Assembly: GCA_943736015.1 (NCBI GenBank)
Contig: OX031070.1
Coordinates: 25,379,673 to 25,443,672 of the forward strand
Reading direction: 5' to 3'
Origin: Tridacna crocea
Lineage: Eukaryota; Mollusca; Bivalvia; Cardiida; Cardiidae
Length of the DNA: 64,000 nt
In this document: positions 25,701-34,500 of the stretch, one piece after another
Layout of the letters: each line of letters starts with the position of its first letter
Numbering within the stretch: position 1 is the stretch's first letter
The notes under the pieces: generated by a model
Seen by the model: the letters and a program-made list of their open reading frames with translations, nothing else
Databases searched by the model: none
Told to the model about the DNA's origin: nothing
Position numbers and translations under genes: made by a program

Positions 25701-26623
25701 TTTCAACATTATTTCATTAGTCCGTACACCTATCCGTGCTTTGTGGGAGTTCCTTTTACCAGTACTTCACACAGTACTCTTGCTATGGTTCTCAAACATA
25801 TGTATCAAGTCGTTAGTTCAAGAACAAAAAGAAAATTGTTTGTTGGAAGTTAACAAGTTAACCCTATTCCACACTAACCAGACTGTTAACAGCCTGAATG
25901 AAAAAAGCTTATGAAAACATTGTTGGAAAAGAAGAAAATTTCTACAACATTTTCAACCCTTTCACAGTTTTCACTATTCTCTGAGCTACATTTAATTTGA
26001 TCTCTGCAAATGCTTTGGATCTAGAGAGATCCAAAACATAGTCGTATTTGTAAGAGTTAATACTCACATATGACTAGTTCCACAATGATGTCGCTACGGT
26101 TCAACCAGCAGACATTTTCACATTGGACAAACTATGATGTATAAAGTAAGTGCTTGAACATGCATGCATCTGCCAAGGCATGGCTGCAGTTGCTCTTAGA
26201 AATGTTTTAATTTCATGGAAAATTCTAAGTCGAAAAAAGGACATAACTGTGTCAAAAATATTTTGATGGTTACCTATCGTAATGGTATGAGTTCAACTTA
26301 AGATAGGTAACAACAAGTCAAGAGTTTGAAGTAAAATACCTTCAGTAGTAACAGAGATATCATATTGTAAAATTTCAACTTTTTGCATGACAATAGGGCT
26401 ATGCCAGTAACTCGGCATTTTTTTCAAAAACAGCCAAGCTAACTTGGCCTAATTTGTTGCCATGTTCTACTTTTGGAGACATAGCTATCTTTCCTTCTTG
26501 TTTTTTTGTGTAAATTTAGATGAGGATGAAGCAAGGGAATACCAGTCATTTAAAAACTTCCTGAAAAGCCAGAAAGAACGACAACAACAGAAAGCAGACA
26601 GACAGTCCGAGGGGAATACCTAG
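13776..26623 (+). CDS. GPN1: GPN-loop GTPase 1 (GPN1/XAB1), complete, 11 exons
   Basis: GPN1 is a small GTPase that assembles with GPN3 and is needed for nuclear import and biogenesis of RNA polymerase II. Coding exons: 13776-13946, 15543-15636, 17701-17740, 18578-18685, 19975-20053, 21152-21292, 22244-22390, 23421-23503, 24127-24248, 25220-25309, 26520-26623. They sum to 1179 nt (392 aa plus stop), every junction keeps frame and is GT-AG; the human protein is 374 aa. Visible motifs: P-loop GMAGSGKTT (46-54), the family-defining Gly-Pro-Asn loop (106-108), switch II DTPGQ (143-147), NKID base-recognition motif (210-213). The C-terminal ~110 residues are charged and helical-looking, with an acidic run near [10 protein letters not shown]. 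The ATG follows aacaaa. The first 40 residues are not conserved with human, so that start is likely rather than certain. Exon 3 is only 40 nt. The stop codon lies on the edge of a transposon copy. Confidence 0.96.
14171..14954. mobile_element. 784-bp long-TIR element (MULE-like foldback) in GPN1 intron 1
   Basis: Ends read TACCTTCAGTCTGAAGG and its complement. The inverted repeats extend about 200 bp at roughly 80% identity by eye. The nine bases ATTTTTTCC flank both sides exactly (14162-14170 and 14955-14963). A 9-bp duplication with long TIRs is typical of Mutator-like elements. The ~380-bp interior has no useful open frame, so the element is non-autonomous. Confidence 0.88.
15181..15371 (+). 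mobile_element. MITE copy, shortened palindrome
   Basis: Left end CTCTTTACCACAC; the palindrome is cut just after its centre. The right end is GGTAAAGAGTTAG. Confidence 0.75.
15710..15930 (+). mobile_element. Diverged full-length MITE, GPN1 intron 2
   Basis: TTAA at 15710-15713. Both palindrome arms are recognisable with several mismatches. It starts about 75 bp after the exon 2 donor. Confidence 0.75.
16385..16757 (+). mobile_element. Old MITE split by a younger copy
   Basis: The left half (to 16451) and right half (16658-16757, ending GAGTTAA) belong to one + copy. The insertion point is the centre of its palindrome. Confidence 0.7.
16452..16657 (-). mobile_element. MITE nested inside another MITE
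   Basis: TTAA flanks both ends (16452-16455 and 16654-16657). Its palindrome loop is shortened: the central GCTGGTTACCAGC is missing. Confidence 0.85.
16755..17100. mobile_element. Two eroded MITE copies in series
   Basis: A - copy (about 16755-16950) is followed by a + copy (about 16965-17100). Both have decayed palindromes. The second abuts the next copy at TTAA. Confidence 0.6.
17100..17329 (+). mobile_element. Intact-looking MITE
   Basis: TTAA 17100-17103 to TTAA 17326-17329. Its palindrome is near-perfect. The left arm reads CCCATTACCACACAATTCC. Confidence 0.9.
17366..17597 (-). mobile_element. Intact-looking MITE
   Basis: TTAA at both ends (17366-17369 and 17594-17597). It ends about 100 bp upstream of GPN1 exon 3. 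Confidence 0.9.
17830..17991 (+). mobile_element. MITE with deleted right arm
   Basis: Left TTAA 17830-17833. The palindrome is present, but most of the right arm between ACAAATTTTG and GGTAATGAG is gone. Confidence 0.85.
18212..18283 (-). repeat. tRNA-like SINE head
   Basis: On the - strand, a box-A-like TAGCTCAGTTGTTCAGG and a box-B-like GGTTCAAACCC lie ~40 bp apart, as in a tRNA-derived SINE. The acceptor stem does not pair, so it is not a functional tRNA. The body may extend to about 18010. Confidence 0.65.
18289..18517 (+). mobile_element. Intact-looking MITE, reference copy
   Basis: Reference for the family. TTAA at 18289-18292 and 18514-18517; ends CCCTTTACCAAACAATCC and TTGTTTGGTAAAGGG form ~13-bp terminal inverted repeats. 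The left arm is ~60 bp. The palindrome is ~60 bp, centred on ATGCTGGTAACCAGCAT and flanked by TTTCTCCTTTTCCCACAATG. The right arm is ~105 bp and carries TTTGTTGTCTGCATATGC and GGACCAGTCTAAAATTTTG. The element is non-coding. A TTAA target with a CCC terminus matches piggyBac-type non-autonomous elements. The central base distinguishes orientation: GGTAACC in + copies, GGTTACC in - copies. It ends 60 bp before GPN1 exon 4. Confidence 0.92.
18768..18820. repeat. Palindromic GATC/TGCACA repeat
   Basis: GTAGATGGAGATCATACTGC faces an inverted GCAGTCTTATCTTTCATC. The same family is at 27651, 53316, 54167, 58293 and 59716. Confidence 0.6.
18885..19112 (-). mobile_element. Full-length MITE
   Basis: TTAA 18885-18888; the far end has decayed to GGGTAAAT. 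The loop is altered to GATGATTACAAGC, giving a few mismatches in the palindrome. Confidence 0.85.
19156..19347 (+). mobile_element. MITE lacking the first palindrome arm
   Basis: The left arm runs straight into the second palindrome arm (GCATTTTCTCCTTTTAC). The right arm is complete to TCTGATAAGG. Confidence 0.7.
19658..19880 (+). mobile_element. Intact-looking MITE
   Basis: Left TTAA 19658-19661; right end GGTAAGGAGTTTAC is slightly decayed. The palindrome has few mismatches. It ends ~95 bp before GPN1 exon 5. Confidence 0.88.
20128..20378 (-). repeat. tRNA-derived SINE, - strand
   Basis: Head at about 20310-20378: on the - strand CAGCTCAGTTGGTAGAGC (box A) and GGTTCCATTCC (box B). It is followed by a ~170-bp body that includes TTTAAACCGACGTCTTGTG. 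I cannot name the body class. Confidence 0.7.
20495..20723 (+). mobile_element. Intact-looking MITE, ATAA/TTAA flanks
   Basis: Left flank ATAA (20495-20498), right TTAA (20720-20723). The loop is GCTGATAATCAGC, a matched change on both arms that keeps the palindrome perfect there. Confidence 0.88.
20891..20981. mobile_element. Small foldback element, family 2, copy 1
   Basis: GAGTGCAACACTATCCTAAG and GTGCCTATA form ~30-bp arms around AAAG. The outer CAATGGG/CCCATTG also pair, with a small bulge. The core is shared with 33094-33162. It lies in GPN1 intron 5. Confidence 0.85.
21376..21910 (+). mobile_element. Two eroded MITE copies
   Basis: Copies at about 21376-21576 and 21686-21910, both +, with heavily mismatched palindromes and arms. 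They are older than most copies here. Confidence 0.65.
21990..22218 (+). mobile_element. Intact-looking MITE beside GPN1 exon 7
   Basis: TTAA 21990-21993; right end GGTAATGAGTTGAA. It stops about 25 bp before the exon 7 acceptor (22244), so the branch-point region is probably inside or next to the element. Confidence 0.9.
22487..22718 (+). mobile_element. Diverged MITE
   Basis: CCCTTTACCAATCAATCTC to TAGTAAAGAGTCAA, with a degraded palindrome. It starts ~95 bp after the exon 7 donor. Confidence 0.7.
22770..22945. repeat. Bivalve-type CAGTCTGCACAGGCT palindromic repeat
   Basis: CTTGGATCAGCCTACGCAGT followed by CTGCATAGGCTTATCC, and again CTTGGATTAGCCTTCGCAGA with CTGCACAGACTGG. Two inverted-repeat units lie about 120 bp apart. 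Fragments occur at 28345, 28590 and 35065. Confidence 0.6.
23122..23339 (-). mobile_element. Diverged MITE, GPN1 intron 7
   Basis: The outer arm is clear (CATTTCAGACTGGTCCAAATT). The palindrome is decayed and it ends ~80 bp before exon 8. Confidence 0.6.
23724..23949 (-). mobile_element. Full-length MITE, GPN1 intron 8
   Basis: TTAA 23724-23727 and 23946-23949. The loop is GCTGGTTAACAGC and the second arm is shortened by one C. Confidence 0.87.
24288..24506 (-). mobile_element. Intact-looking MITE, GPN1 intron 9
   Basis: TTAA at both ends. The ~60-bp palindrome is perfect by eye. It begins 39 bp after the exon 9 donor. Confidence 0.92.
24503..24682 (+). mobile_element. MITE, sharing TTAA with both neighbours
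   Basis: The left arm is eroded; the right arm is complete. Its bounding TTAAs (24503-24506 and 24679-24682) are also the ends of the adjacent copies. Confidence 0.7.
24679..24900 (-). mobile_element. Intact-looking MITE
   Basis: TTAA at both ends (second at 24897-24900). The loop is mutated to GCTGGTGACGATCG. Confidence 0.88.
24965..25174 (-). mobile_element. MITE missing its second palindrome arm
   Basis: TTAA 24965-24968 and 25171-25174. Only the first arm (GAGAAATGGAGAAGATGCTG) remains. It ends 45 bp before exon 10. Confidence 0.82.
25360..25585 (+). mobile_element. Full-length MITE
   Basis: CTCTACCAAACAATTCC to GGTAAAGGGTTAA (25585). It begins 50 bp after the exon 10 donor. Confidence 0.87.
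25858..26060 (+). mobile_element. MITE with collapsed palindrome
   Basis: TTAA 25858-25861 and 26057-26060. The central loop (GCTGGTAACCAGC) is deleted. Confidence 0.8.
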
Positions 26624-26850
26624 CAGTTCACCAAACAATTTGAACTTTTAACCACCTTGAGAAAAAAAAGGCTTCCGAAAACATTATGGGAAAAGAAGAA
26701 AATGCTGGTAACCAGCATTTTCTCCTTTTCCCACAATATTTTCTACTCTTTCAAATGGAAATCTCACCATTCGAGCTACATTTAACTAGTTGACTGTAAA
26801 TGTTTTGGATTTTGGCAAGTCTTAAAATTTTGTTGTTCGATAAAAACTTC
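26620..26850 (+). mobile_element. MITE that begins at the GPN1 stop codon
   Basis: The left end aligns as CTAG-CAGTTCACCAAACAA against the family's TTAA-CCCTTTACCAAACAA, so the TAG stop (26621-26623) falls in the target-site position. The palindrome (26684-26741) is near-perfect. The right end GTTCGATAAAAACTT has decayed. Confidence 0.85.
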
Positions 26851-26887
26851 GTGATTTGTTTTTAAATACATGAGAACCATCTTCATC

Positions 26888-26893
26888 AATAAA
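26888..26893 (+). terminator. Probable GPN1 polyadenylation signal AATAAA
   Basis: AATAAA lies 265 bp past the GPN1 stop codon, just beyond the transposon copy that fills most of the inferred 3' UTR. It is the first canonical hexamer after the stop. Confidence 0.55.
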
Positions 26894-27086
26894 CTCATTG
26901 ACATTAATTTTATGTTTTTTGTCTTTACATTTTTGTCACAATTTATTACTGCAAAGGCTATTTCTATTCCTGCTGAAACCTTTGCAAATCACAAAAAGGA
27001 AGAAAGATTCGAGCAAAAAAGAATACACAGCTTTTGAACAGTTTGGAAAGCATTTTAACCTTTCTTAGTGTCCTGTTTTCACAATC

Positions 27087-27315
27087 TTAACCCTTTACCA
27101 AACAATCCCTGGTTTTCACGACCCTGAGATAGAAGCCTTTTAAAAACATTGTGGGAAAAGGAGAAAATGCTGGTAACCAGCATTTTCTCCTTTTCCCACA
27201 ATGTTTTCTATACACCTGGAAACAAATTTCAATGTTTGAGTTGCATTTGTTTTGTAGTCTGCAAGTGCTTTCAATTTGGACCAGTTTAAAATATTGTCGT
27301 GTAGTAAAGAGTTAA
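27087..27315 (+). mobile_element. Intact-looking MITE
   Basis: TTAA at both ends. The ~58-bp palindrome is perfect. It is followed by a second eroded half-copy to about 27410. Confidence 0.9.
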
Positions 27316-27827
27316 GGGAAAAAGTCTTTTGTAAACATTAAGGAAAAAAGAGAAAATGCTGTCTCATCCAGTATTTTCTTGTTTTCTCTCAGAGTTTGCA
27401 AAGGGAAACTGGATTGCAGTATTCTAGAATTAGGTACCGTTCAATTTGAAATTACTGTCCGGTTGTGCAACTCTTTTTTTTTTTCCTAGTAACTTGTCAT
27501 GTGCATTTGAGCTTCCTTGTTTCTTTATTCCATAATTTCCAGCAAATGGGAGGCTATGTTAATGAATCAATCATTGTTTGAGCGAGGAATAAATTCACTA
27601 TTCCTTTTCTGCCAAGAAATTAGACCCCATTGTTTTTTCTAGCAAAGCAGACAGTAGAGATCAAAGATCAGATTGCATGTTTACTTCATTCTGATCTCTG
27701 TGTGCTCCCTAAAGAAAGTAAAAGTGGAACTGCAAGTGTGAAAAGTCTTGAAATTTACATGTCAACTACAGCAGGCAACTTTGTTCATCATGTGACATAC
27801 CATTTCTAAAATAGCAGAGCCATGCAG

Positions 27828-28052
27828 GGGGTTTTACCAAATTATCCCTGGTTTTTGCAACACTGAGATAGTAGCCTTTTGTAAACATTGTGGGAAAAGG
27901 AGAAAATGATGGTACCCAGCATTTATTTTCTCCTTTCCCACAATGTTTTTGACCCTGCTGGAAACTTATTTCAGTTTTGTTTAATCTGCAACTGCTTTCA
28001 ACTAAGACCTGTCCAAAATTTTGTTGTTTGGTAAAGAGGTGAATGCGTATTT
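27828..28052 (+). mobile_element. Diverged MITE
   Basis: Left arm from TTTTACCAAATTATCCC. The second palindrome arm carries a few inserted bases. The right end is GGTAAAGAGGTGAA. Confidence 0.75.
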
Positions 28053-28059
28053 GTAATTT

Positions 28060-28970
28060 TTAGTGTCCAAGCAATCCATCACGTCTTGCATGGATCCATA
28101 AAATCTATTTTTGTCAACAACCAACTGAATACCGAGGTTGGATGGTACTTGGGATATGTAGAAAGTTTACCAAAAGCAAAGAAGTTTTGATGGTGGCTTT
28201 GGGTTGTTACTTATCAAGATAGTATAGTAAGAGGTTAAATACATTTTTTGTACTTTTGACTCCGTTATACGTTCAACGTGTACTATACTTGTCTAGCTTA
28301 ATAAAAATCTTAACAAAAATTCATCTGCAAAAAGTTTTGACCGCAGGTTGGCCTGCGCAGTATGCACAAGCTGACATGTGACAGCTTGTCCTATTTGAAT
28401 ATGCCAAACCTTTTCATGAGACATTTCAACCAAACAATCGGCAACTGGGAGGCTTAGGTGACCAATTTGTTCATAAACCAATTATCTACATTACACAATT
28501 GCAAAATTTTCCTCATGAACCCCACCTTCTTTTGAAAATGTGACCTGTTACATAAAAAGGGACCTTCTGGGAACTGCAAAAAATGTGGACCCTGTTTAGA
28601 CTGCGGGAACTGCACAGGCTGACCAGGTTTGACACTTTTCACTTTTATATTTTCTGCATGAAAAGTTGGTATTAACTACACAATCATTCTTGAACTACCA
28701 ACTAAAAAAGACCTACACTTTCTATAATCTGTTTTCGTCAAACTGATATACAGAATTTCCAGATGGTTCCTTTTTGTGTGATAGTTCACAAATACAACAA
28801 GAGTGGCAAATTATTGCAAGATACGCCCATCTTACCCCAAGTTGTAAAGTTGGGGCATAATAATCATATAGGGGAGGGAGAGAAAAATAATAGTGCAGAA
28901 ATTTTTGCCATTGATTGAAGCAAATGGCAGTTGATTTCACATCTTTCAAAAAGAAATTAATATCTACAAA
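28060..28970. other. Intergenic, no gene seen
   Basis: Includes GCAGTATGCACAAGCT-type repeat pieces near 28350 and 28600. No exon was recognised. Confidence 0.4.
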
Positions 28971-28974
28971 TAAG

Positions 28975-29720
28975 AGGATGAAATTTCATATTGACAACAC
29001 CTATACTCTTGGAGATACAGTGTTGTCAAAATTCATGTGTAGAAATAACTAAAGATATCATGTCATGAAATTTCATAGCCATAGCTAGCATAGCATTTGA
29101 GAATCCTCCAAACAAAATTGAAGTCTCAAAAACAATACAGGGGAAAAACACGAAAGTTTGGGAAGCAGGAACAATTCCTTACAGTTCTATTTCATAAGAT
29201 GTACTCTCCCACAATAACTCAAAAATTAAGCAAGCAAGAGTTGGAATTTATAAGCACTGCACTCCCCCTTGATGGAATGTATCCATGCATGAAATTTCAT
29301 AACCCTAGCTAGTATAGTTTTTAAGATATGCGCCAGACAAAATTCAAGTATTAAAAACAACAAAGGGCAATAATTCAAATATTAAGCGAGCAAGAGTTAT
29401 GATTCCTGTGCACTGCACTCCCCCTTGATGAGATCTATCCACCCATGAAATTTCATAACCCTAGCTAGTAATATAGTTTTGGAGATATGCTGCGGACAAA
29501 ATTCAAGTATGAAAAACGACAAAGGGCAATAACTCAAAATTTAAGCAAGCAAAAGTTATGATTCCTGTGCACTGCACTCCCCCTTGATGAGATCCATCCA
29601 CCCATGAAATTTCATAACCCTAGCTAGTATAGTTTTGGAGATATGCTCTGGACAAGGAACTAGACGCCGCCCGCCCACCACGGGTGATCCCATAATACGT
29701 CACGTCTTCGACAGGCCTAT
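28975..29720. repeat. ~158-bp tandem repeat block (AAAGGGCAATAA type)
   Basis: At least three units carry CCCTTGATGAGATCTATCCA, CATGAAATTTCATAACC and ACAAAGGGCAATAA. The block ends with ATAATACGTCACGTCTTCG, a diverged form of the end seen at 37985-38006. Confidence 0.8.
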
Positions 29721-30139
29721 AAAAAGGAGAAATCTCACAGTAAGCAATTTCACATCATTTTAGTCTTCACTTACCTCGATTCACATTATCTGTATCTCTT
29801 AGAGCTCCATATAGGAGAGAGAGTGATAGTACTGTTCTGAATCCATTTTTTCCTCTGAAACCCTATGTTATGGGTACTCATTGGAATTGTAATAATGAGA
29901 CGATTTTAATTAGTACCCTCAACATTGGGTTTAGTGGACAATATTTTCAATTTGAAATCGAAATCATTCCCTCTATCTGGAGTTCTGTTCTTACTAGGAT
30001 GAAGTCATCTCCTGCAGTGTGTGTGGGTGGGTGGGGGGGGGGGGGGGGTTGTTGAGAAATATTAATAACTCAATTTGTATGATAATGTTTATGTTCATAA
30101 TCATTAAGTACATACATATTTTAGAAGTTGTTTTTCTTT
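29721..30139. other. Intergenic with a poly-G run
   Basis: A long G run near 30033-30049; otherwise nothing was identified. Confidence 0.4.
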
Positions 30140-30369
30140 TTCACGTCCCAATGACAAAATTTTAGACTTATCCAAACTAAAAACATAGAGGACAACAAAA
30201 TAAACATCGCTGAAAAATTGTGAAAAATTGAAACCTGACTTTTGAATAGAAGAACACATTCTGAGAAAAGGAGAAAGTGCTGGTTACCAGCATTTTTTTT
30301 CCCAAACTTTTTTTCAGAAGGCTTCTTCCTCCGAAGAGAAAAACCAAGGATTGTTTAGTAAAGGGTTAA
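30140..30369 (-). mobile_element. Diverged MITE
   Basis: Right TTAA 30366-30369. The second palindrome arm is shortened and T-rich. Confidence 0.75.
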
Positions 30370-31075
30370 AGCAATGAGTAGCCTTATAACCCTTTCCCAT
30401 ACATCAACTAATGGGTAAACATGGAACTGAGTGGAAATGGGTTCCAGTCAGCATCGTGGAAGAAGGTGAAACTGCTCAAATTGCCTTTTTTATTTCCCAC
30501 ATTTCACAATACTTTTAACAACAGTTCTTACTAAACATGATACTTGAAAGATTTCTGCCAGCATTTAAAATTTCGAATAAAAAGAATGTCTCTCAAAAGA
30601 TACAAATGTTTCTTCATAAATTGTAAACAAACAAAACCACCCAAGAAGTACCTTCACCTTTTGCTCTTACGTTACCAAATATATACACAAATTTTCATAC
30701 CAAACGTTTGGAACACAATGGGACAAAAGGAGAAAATGCTCATAAAAGAGTAATTCTGCTTTATCCAAACTGGTTTCAAATGTATTCCAGTATAAAATCT
30801 TCATTCATAATTGTTCTGATATCACATTCAAAATAATCTGCAGCATGTTTTCTTGAGGAGATAATTAACGTTTACTGTAAGACAATACTTTTTACTTATC
30901 CACATCCCTAGCCTTTGCAGACCACAAATTCTAAATAAGCCTAAATTTTGGAATTGTCTTCGACAGGATGAAACACATTAATACCAGCATTTTTCTTTTT
31001 CTTACAACTTTTCAAAAGCAGTCATCCTGGAAGTCCTTAAAATTTTGATGATGTAGGAAAGGGATGACAATTATA
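30370..31075. other. MITE debris and intergenic sequence
   Basis: Weak family fragments are visible near 30390-30510, 30690-30745 and 30890-31065. No gene was seen. Confidence 0.45.
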
Positions 31076-31085
31076 TACACAAACT

Positions 31086-31314
31086 TTAACCCTTTGCCAA
31101 ACAATCCCTCGTTTTAACGACCCCGAGATTGAAGCCTCTTGAAAACATTGTGCGAAAAGGAGAAAATGCTGGTAACCAGCATTTTCTCCTTTTCCCACAA
31201 TGTTTTCTACCCTGCTCGAAACAATTTTCAATTTTTGAGTAACCTCTATTTTGTAGTCTGCAAATGCTTCGAATTTGGACTAGTCTAAAATTCTGTCCTT
31301 TGGGAAAGGGTTAA
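31086..31314 (+). mobile_element. Intact-looking MITE between GPN1 and RPA1
   Basis: TTAA 31086-31089 and 31311-31314, with one mismatch in the palindrome. It ends ~30 bp beyond the RPA1 polyadenylation signal. Confidence 0.9.
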
Positions 31315-31342
31315 TTTATGACCTATATTTATGTATCTCAAT

Positions 31343-31348
31343 TTTATT
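31343..31348 (-). terminator. Probable RPA1 polyadenylation signal
   Basis: On the - strand this reads AATAAA, 213 bp past the RPA1 stop codon and just outside the transposon copy at 31086-31314. Position and spacing fit; no transcript evidence is available. Confidence 0.45.
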
Positions 31349-31561
31349 GTTCAGGCCCAACAAATTTTTAGACTGAAAAACATTCTTCAAAAAATCCCTA
31401 TGAACTAACCAAATCCAATTCATGACAAGGGCTGGGCCTTGGCACCTATGGGACAAAGATCCATCAAAATTACGTGTTTCAAATATTTTGACATGCATTA
31501 ACAACATAGTTCCAGTTCAGCACTATTCCAAGGGATTATGTTCAGTCCAAAATTTACTCCT

Positions 31562-34500
31562 TCAACCAAGCATTGTGTTGATTTCCTTAATCAGTCGTTT
31601 TCCATCTTCTACCCAGTTTAAAGGTGTTGCATTCATACAAACAGTCTTCAAGCGGCTTTCTTCCTGTATTTTGTAAAGAATAGAAAATAAAAGACTGTAT
31701 AGTATACAGTTTTAAGATTACTTTTGTTTACCTTTGTAGCATACAAATTTCCTTGCAGCAGGTCTGCAATATTTTTTATAGCCTCTGTCTTTACAATATA
31801 TATATTGTATGTCGACACTATCACAAACAATCTGCAGATTTAACTATCCTAAAGAAGACAAATGGACAAAAGGACAAATGCTGGTTTCCAGCATTTTCTT
31901 CAATTCCTATAGTGTTTCTAACCTTCAGAGATAAATCTCTTCTTGAGGCACAGAAATGTCCTTTCATAAATATACCTTATCATGCTATACAAGCCTTTTT
32001 CATGTCTAACTAAAGACGCTCGACTCAATTTGGATGTTACAAACAACGAAATTATAATTCAGCTCATGGCACAGATCCAGGATCAGAATGCAGCACCTAT
32101 GTAGTCTATCTTGATCAACATTTAAAGAGAAAGTTGTTGTATTATGGTTTAACGCCACTTAAACAGCTAAGGTCATATCATGGCAGTCGATGTACATGTG
32201 TTTCTTGGCTTTCTCATACCAGTGCTAACACAACTTTCTTTCCAAAGCCACAAAGCCACTGACTACTTTTCTCATATGCTTCAGCTGAGCTGAGAGGCGA
32301 AAATACGCCAGAAAGAAAGTTTGCCTCAACCGCGTATTTTAAGAGAAAGAGGCATTGTTTTGTATCTATGGTGCTGCAAAGTTAAAAGACCTTAAAAAAA
32401 ATTGTGGAAGACAAAGAAAACGCTTGTAACAAGAATTTTCCCTTTCAAACAGATATCCTTTAACTTGAACCACATTTAATTACTTGTCTACTTATGCTTT
32501 CAAAACAGACGTGTATCTATGCTAATGCTTTAATAACAGAAAAATATAATATCATGTAGTCTCCTAAAGTCAAATAGAAACAAGATCTACGCATGCAGTT
32601 GCCAATGCAAAGCAGAAGTTGCTTTAACTCTTTACCAAACTACAAAATTTTAGACCTGTCCAAATTGAAAGCATTTGCAGATGACAAAATAGACGTTACT
32701 CAAAAATTGACGCTTGACTTTAAAAGAGTAGAAAACATTGTGGGAAATGAAGAAAATGCTGATTACCAGCATTTTCTCCTTTTTTCACAACATTTTTAGA
32801 AGGCTTCTTCCTCCGGGTCGTAAAAAGCGGGGATTTTAAGTGAAAATTCTATACCTCAACATTTTCCCAGGAACAAAAACAGCTGAGCTAAACATTAACT
32901 TACATTGTAGGTCTCCATCTTTGCTCTCAGCTTGAAAATACAGGTTTTGAAGTTGGCATCATTGAACACATTGTCATAGGCTTGTTCATTCTGTAAATAA
33001 AGGAGAGAAAATATGAGATCTGGACAACAAGAAATCCCAAGTCTTAACCAAATGACAAAATTTTACCTTTGCCTTAATTGAAAGCATTTCGACAGGTGAG
33101 TGCAACACTATTCTAAGTGCCTGTACATTGTACAGGCACTTAGAATAGTGTTGCACTCACCTACTGATTTGCCAACAACACTATTATTCAAGTATGTCAT
33201 TGTGGCCAGTACATCTATCCATGCTTTCCTGGAGTTTCTTTTACCTAGCCATTGGCTGTTTTCCATATAATCATTCTTGAAACAATCATCTGCAATGAAT
33301 ATCGTCAGTCCCTGAATAGCAATACCACAAACCCAAGGATTTGAACCACTGACCCTCTGCTTTCAAGTCCTTGGTCTGTATTCACCAATCATTCTTAAGA
33401 ATGTCCTTTGCCTTATTCTTCAAGATTATCTGTGAAAGTAACAGAACTTCTGACTGGCTAAATAAAATGAATAAGCCAATCATAAGTTCTCTTACTTTCA
33501 CAACGACGAAATTCTGAAGAATAAGACTAAGATTATTCTAAAGAATGGCTGGTGAAAACAGACCTTGTACATGGCCGTGCTTCACTATGATGAGGGGATA
33601 CGGTAATAATTTATACTAACTGTATCTTTCAACTGTCCAAGGTCGTCTGCTGACAAACCTAGAATGGTTTCAGCTGATTCTTGGAAACATGTCACCCACT
33701 GGTTGTCTGTATGATCTGCAAGGTTTACCTGCCATGTAGAAAGATAATAAAGTGTTTTTTGTACATTACATTTGGACTAAGAATATTTACTTCTTTACAT
33801 GATGACACAAAATTATAGACTAAAACACATGCAAACTATCTGGAGACCACAATACTGCATCAAACACTTGAATTTGTCTTGGAAGGATACAAAATAATGT
33901 GGAAAAAGACGAAAATGCTGGTTACCATTCCTTTTACTAGATCCTATGACACCAGTTTACAGTACAACATACAACAGAATTTAAGAATTGTTTTAATGGA
34001 CATAAACTTGCTTACAATAAATGAAATGTGACTCTGAAAGATGGTACTTTGAGAGGGCAAGAAACCTTGCTGGAAAGAGAGAAAGCAGCTTTCATCCACA
34101 CTGTTGTAAAATCAGGTAAATAATTTGGTGAAAGATTTGACACCAAAGGTCGACTGTAGAGGCTACAGAATCTGCTACAGGGTAAAGATTGGGTCTTTTT
34201 TTACCTTGCAGGAAGAATAAACTATTAAAACATTAATGAAAGAAAGTAACTTACTGAGAGTATCATTCTATATTTAAAGTTTGGGTATGTTTTGTTGCAC
34301 TTTTCACATCTATACATGCCATTTCCCTGATCTACAAGTTTCTTGTTACACTGTTCAGTAGGACATGCCTAAAAAGTGATTTCAGAGAAAAAATATTAAT
34401 AAACTTACTACCTTCTGCAACAAAGTTGAAGAATGTGCCTTTAAACACATCAGTGTAAAAGATAATTACAAACATGAATGAGAGTCTGACACAAAAATAC

